A stretch of 64,000 nucleotides of DNA from Mastigamoeba balamuthi. Taxonomy: Eukaryota > Evosea > Mastigamoebida > Mastigamoebidae. Positions within the stretch are counted from its first letter, which is position 1. Every line of letters begins with the position of its first letter. A program made the translations under genes and the position numbers. This document shows, in pieces, positions 61,894 through 64,000 of this stretch. The notes below the pieces were generated by a model that did not search any database, was not told where the DNA came from, and was given only the letters and a program-made list of their open reading frames with translations. Where the stretch lies: assembly GCA_902651635.1 (NCBI GenBank), contig CACRSC010001920.1:200133-264132 (forward strand), written 5' to 3'.

Positions 61894-64000
61894 TTACGTG
61901 TTTTCCTCCCTCAGGTGCCTAAACCTCCGGTCCGCAGTTCTGTATAGATAGAGCGCAGCCAGCGAGAGGATAGCTCCGAATACTGCAGCTCCAACAACGC
62001 ATCCAACAATAAGGCCAGTGACGGTCTTGCTCTTATCTTCAGAGGGATTGACTTCTTTCTTGGGACACGATGAGTGTGGCACAAAAACAGCAGGATCAAC
62101 ATCCCCCTTCCACTGAGAAACACTGATGTGGATGGTCTGTTGAGTCTTCTTACTCACAACTGATCCACCAAGCAGGTGCCCATTCTGGCCAAAGACGAGC
62201 TGATTCGTGTTAGTTGCTGACTAATTGAGAATGCTCGCTTACTGTGATGTGTTTTCCAGAAGAGCAATCTGATTGGTATTCCTCCGTGCTGAGCCCCTCC
62301 GGGGTATCGTTCAACACTTCCTTGTTCCACTGATAACAGTCGTTCATGTCAAAGAAGAGAGTTCTCTTGAGTGAACGAATCTCTATCGCCGCAATTGTTG
62401 CGTTGTCATGCGCTTGCTGACAACCGGTTGTCGAGTCCCGCTTGAATACTGTTCCGTTCTGCGAGCCACTGAGCAGAGCCAGCTGTGACCATTCCGCTGC
62501 CACATTGAGATCGGGCATAATGTCGATTGCAGTTTTGACCATAGAGTCTTGGCGCACTCCTATACCAGCCAGCGACCAAATATCTGATAGTGTGATGATG
62601 CTGAACCCATCATACTTTGCAGTTGTGAAAAACTGCATGTGGAACGTTTCTTGGAGCAACGGAGGGCTCACAGGAACAGGACACCTGAGATCAAGAACCA
62701 GATCTCGTGCGCTTACCATGGTCCTCCATTCCAGGACACTGATATTTGTTGTGAATAATGCGGTTTCTATCTGGCCAGTAAGAAGAATGCTACCATTGTA
62801 GATCAGCCTCACTCTGACATAGTCGTCGGTGCCCACCCCTGCGTCGAGCGACCACACATCTACGTTGCCGACGCCTGGAGCATTCTGAGTCGTCTTGTTC
62901 CATTCCACGCCCGTGTATCCCTCGTAGAGTTGGTTTGCTTGCCTGTAGTACAGTGTTGACGCGTCTCCCATCTCGTAGTCGCAATGTGTGTTCGATCCAC
63001 TGAACACCAGGTTGGAATAGTTGCCCTTGAGGAAGCCGAGCGTGAATGACCTCCACTCAGTTGACGTATTCCCGCTCGAGGTTTCAGACTCGATTGATTG
63101 CGAGTCGAAGCCCACGTTGGGAACGAGAAGCAGCTGTCGAGTGATTCCATTAAAAGCGCTGTGCCCCTCCTTAAGAACCTCGGCCTCCTTGATTTTCACG
63201 AACAGGGGCTCGGGAAGGGCGGGCGGTATCATACGAGTGGGGCAAGACGGATCTGGAGCGACTGGCTTGGTCGAGAATACGTATTCCCAGTCGGCTACAA
63301 CAATTCGGCTCGTTTTGCCCGATTTGCTGACGATAGTACCACCCAGCAGACGAGGGTGACCACGAGAGTCCAGGTCGTAGTGCAGCTGTGCAGACGTCAG
63401 ACGTGTGCTGGGATTTGGTATTGTGCTGGCTCGTACCGTAACAACCGAATTTATGCTGGAGCAGGCCGGTAGTGTGTAGGCGTCCACAGTGTGGCCGTAT
63501 GTCAGAGAATCGGTGCTCTTCGACCACAAGCAGCTGTGGTTCGTTCTGAAGAACAGGTCCGGCTGCTGGACCTGAAGCAGAATGTCGCTGGCGCTCGGCT
63601 GCACTTTGCATGACCTGTCGGAGACGAGCAGCGCGACGCCGGTGTGTCTCCCTTGCAGGAATGCCGACATGGACCTCTCGGACTTGCCGCTGCGCGTGGC
63701 GACAACGGTATCCTTGCGGCCAGCGGTCATCAGCAGCGACCAGAGCTCGATAGACACGTTGGTGGGCCCTACGACGGCGTCGTCGTACGACGCCAGAATG
63801 CGAGCGTGGAGCGTGTGCGACAGTGGTGGCGGCGACGTCGGCTGCGGGCACGACGGGTCGAAGGTCAGTGCGCCTGGGTCCTCGACGGCCTCCCACTGTG
63901 TGACCTCGTAGTCGTGCTTGAAGACGTTCCTGGACGACATGTAGCCACCCAAGAGCACGCCTCCCCCGTTCACCATCTCCAGCTCATAGAATAGCTGTGA
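61894..64000 (-). CDS. Large modular type I membrane protein, 3' part only
   Basis: Coding order: exon from beyond the right edge to 62243, then 62199-61894; the intron 62200-62242 is GT-AG. Reading continues upstream without a clear start, so the gene extends past the window. The ectodomain has at least three ~190-residue modules, each ending with a signature: a LLGG-x-x-S strand, VxxW, then FDPSCPQPTSPPPL, PDPSCPTRMIPPAL, LDLRCPVPVSPPLL and FVPHSSCPKK. Modules also share 'SxxxWSL..G' and an F/YxxNxxCxxW segment (RTNHSCLWSKST, FFDMNDCYQWNKE). N-glycosylation sites are frequent. The last exon encodes a span (GLIVGCVVGAAVFGAILSLA) and a short basic tail (RTADRRFRHLREENT). The family was not recognised; LolA-like secreted modules are a possibility. 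A surface receptor or adhesin role is an inference. Confidence 0.7.

Noticed and set aside
1-64000. tRNA, rRNA, CRISPR array or riboswitch
   Set aside because: I looked for tRNA-like B-box words, long conserved rRNA stretches and regularly spaced repeats and saw none that hold up. A covariance-model scan was not possible here.

Overview
The window is nuclear DNA of a GC-rich, intron-containing protist. Introns are short (mostly 35-130 nt) with GT-AG or GC-AG ends, and coding strands strongly prefer G or C at third positions. ARPC2, Mob, a plasma-membrane-type syntaxin, MED22, a JmjC/zf-4CXXC_R1/PWWP protein and prolidase are all eukaryotic. A receptor joining a type-1 periplasmic-binding fold to two TKL-type kinases flanking a nucleotide cyclase points to Amoebozoa, either an Acanthamoeba-like discosean or a Mastigamoeba-like archamoeba. 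The genus is inference; the sequence does not settle it.

Layout. 0-10 kb: a GH18 chitinase with an N-terminal hevein-like domain, an unknown three-exon gene, a HAD/FCP-type phosphatase fused to a Hint (intein/Vint-like) domain, and a calpain. 10-20 kb: a foldback repeat and a gene fragment, then a TAF1C/Rrn6-like propeller gene, a membrane-anchored coiled-coil protein, a MalY/PatB aminotransferase and a prolidase. 21-29.6 kb: an unrecognised gene family with a duplicated ~45-residue Trp-Phe repeat. Two of its three members lie in the arms of a ~5.5-kb near-perfect inverted repeat with divergent TATA promoters. 29.7-40 kb: a secreted GH71/GH99-like hydrolase, a RING protein, MED22, and a JmjC-zinc finger-PWWP gene whose JmjC metal ligands appear lost. 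40-47 kb: head-to-head syntaxin genes plus partial copies. 47-52 kb: the receptor kinase-cyclase-kinase. 52-55 kb: an AT-rich island with a decayed DNA transposon. 55-64 kb: an ankyrin/RA protein, ARPC2, Mob, a bacterial-type zinc alcohol dehydrogenase, and the 3' part of a large modular membrane protein running off the right edge.

Functional themes are cell-surface and secreted carbohydrate enzymes (chitinase, GH71-like), signalling (receptor kinase/cyclase, Mob, ANK-RA), vesicle fusion (syntaxins), actin nucleation (ARPC2) and chromatin/transcription (JmjC-PWWP, MED22, TAF1C-like). The genes are mostly independent eukaryotic units; several pairs are head-to-head and may share promoters.

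Caution. Three of the four single-N positions (44875, 45660, 58877) sit exactly where long near-identical segments abut. This suggests unmerged contig ends, so some syntaxin, receptor and Mob 'duplications' may be assembly artefacts. Exon boundaries were read by eye from frame, splice signals and family conservation.
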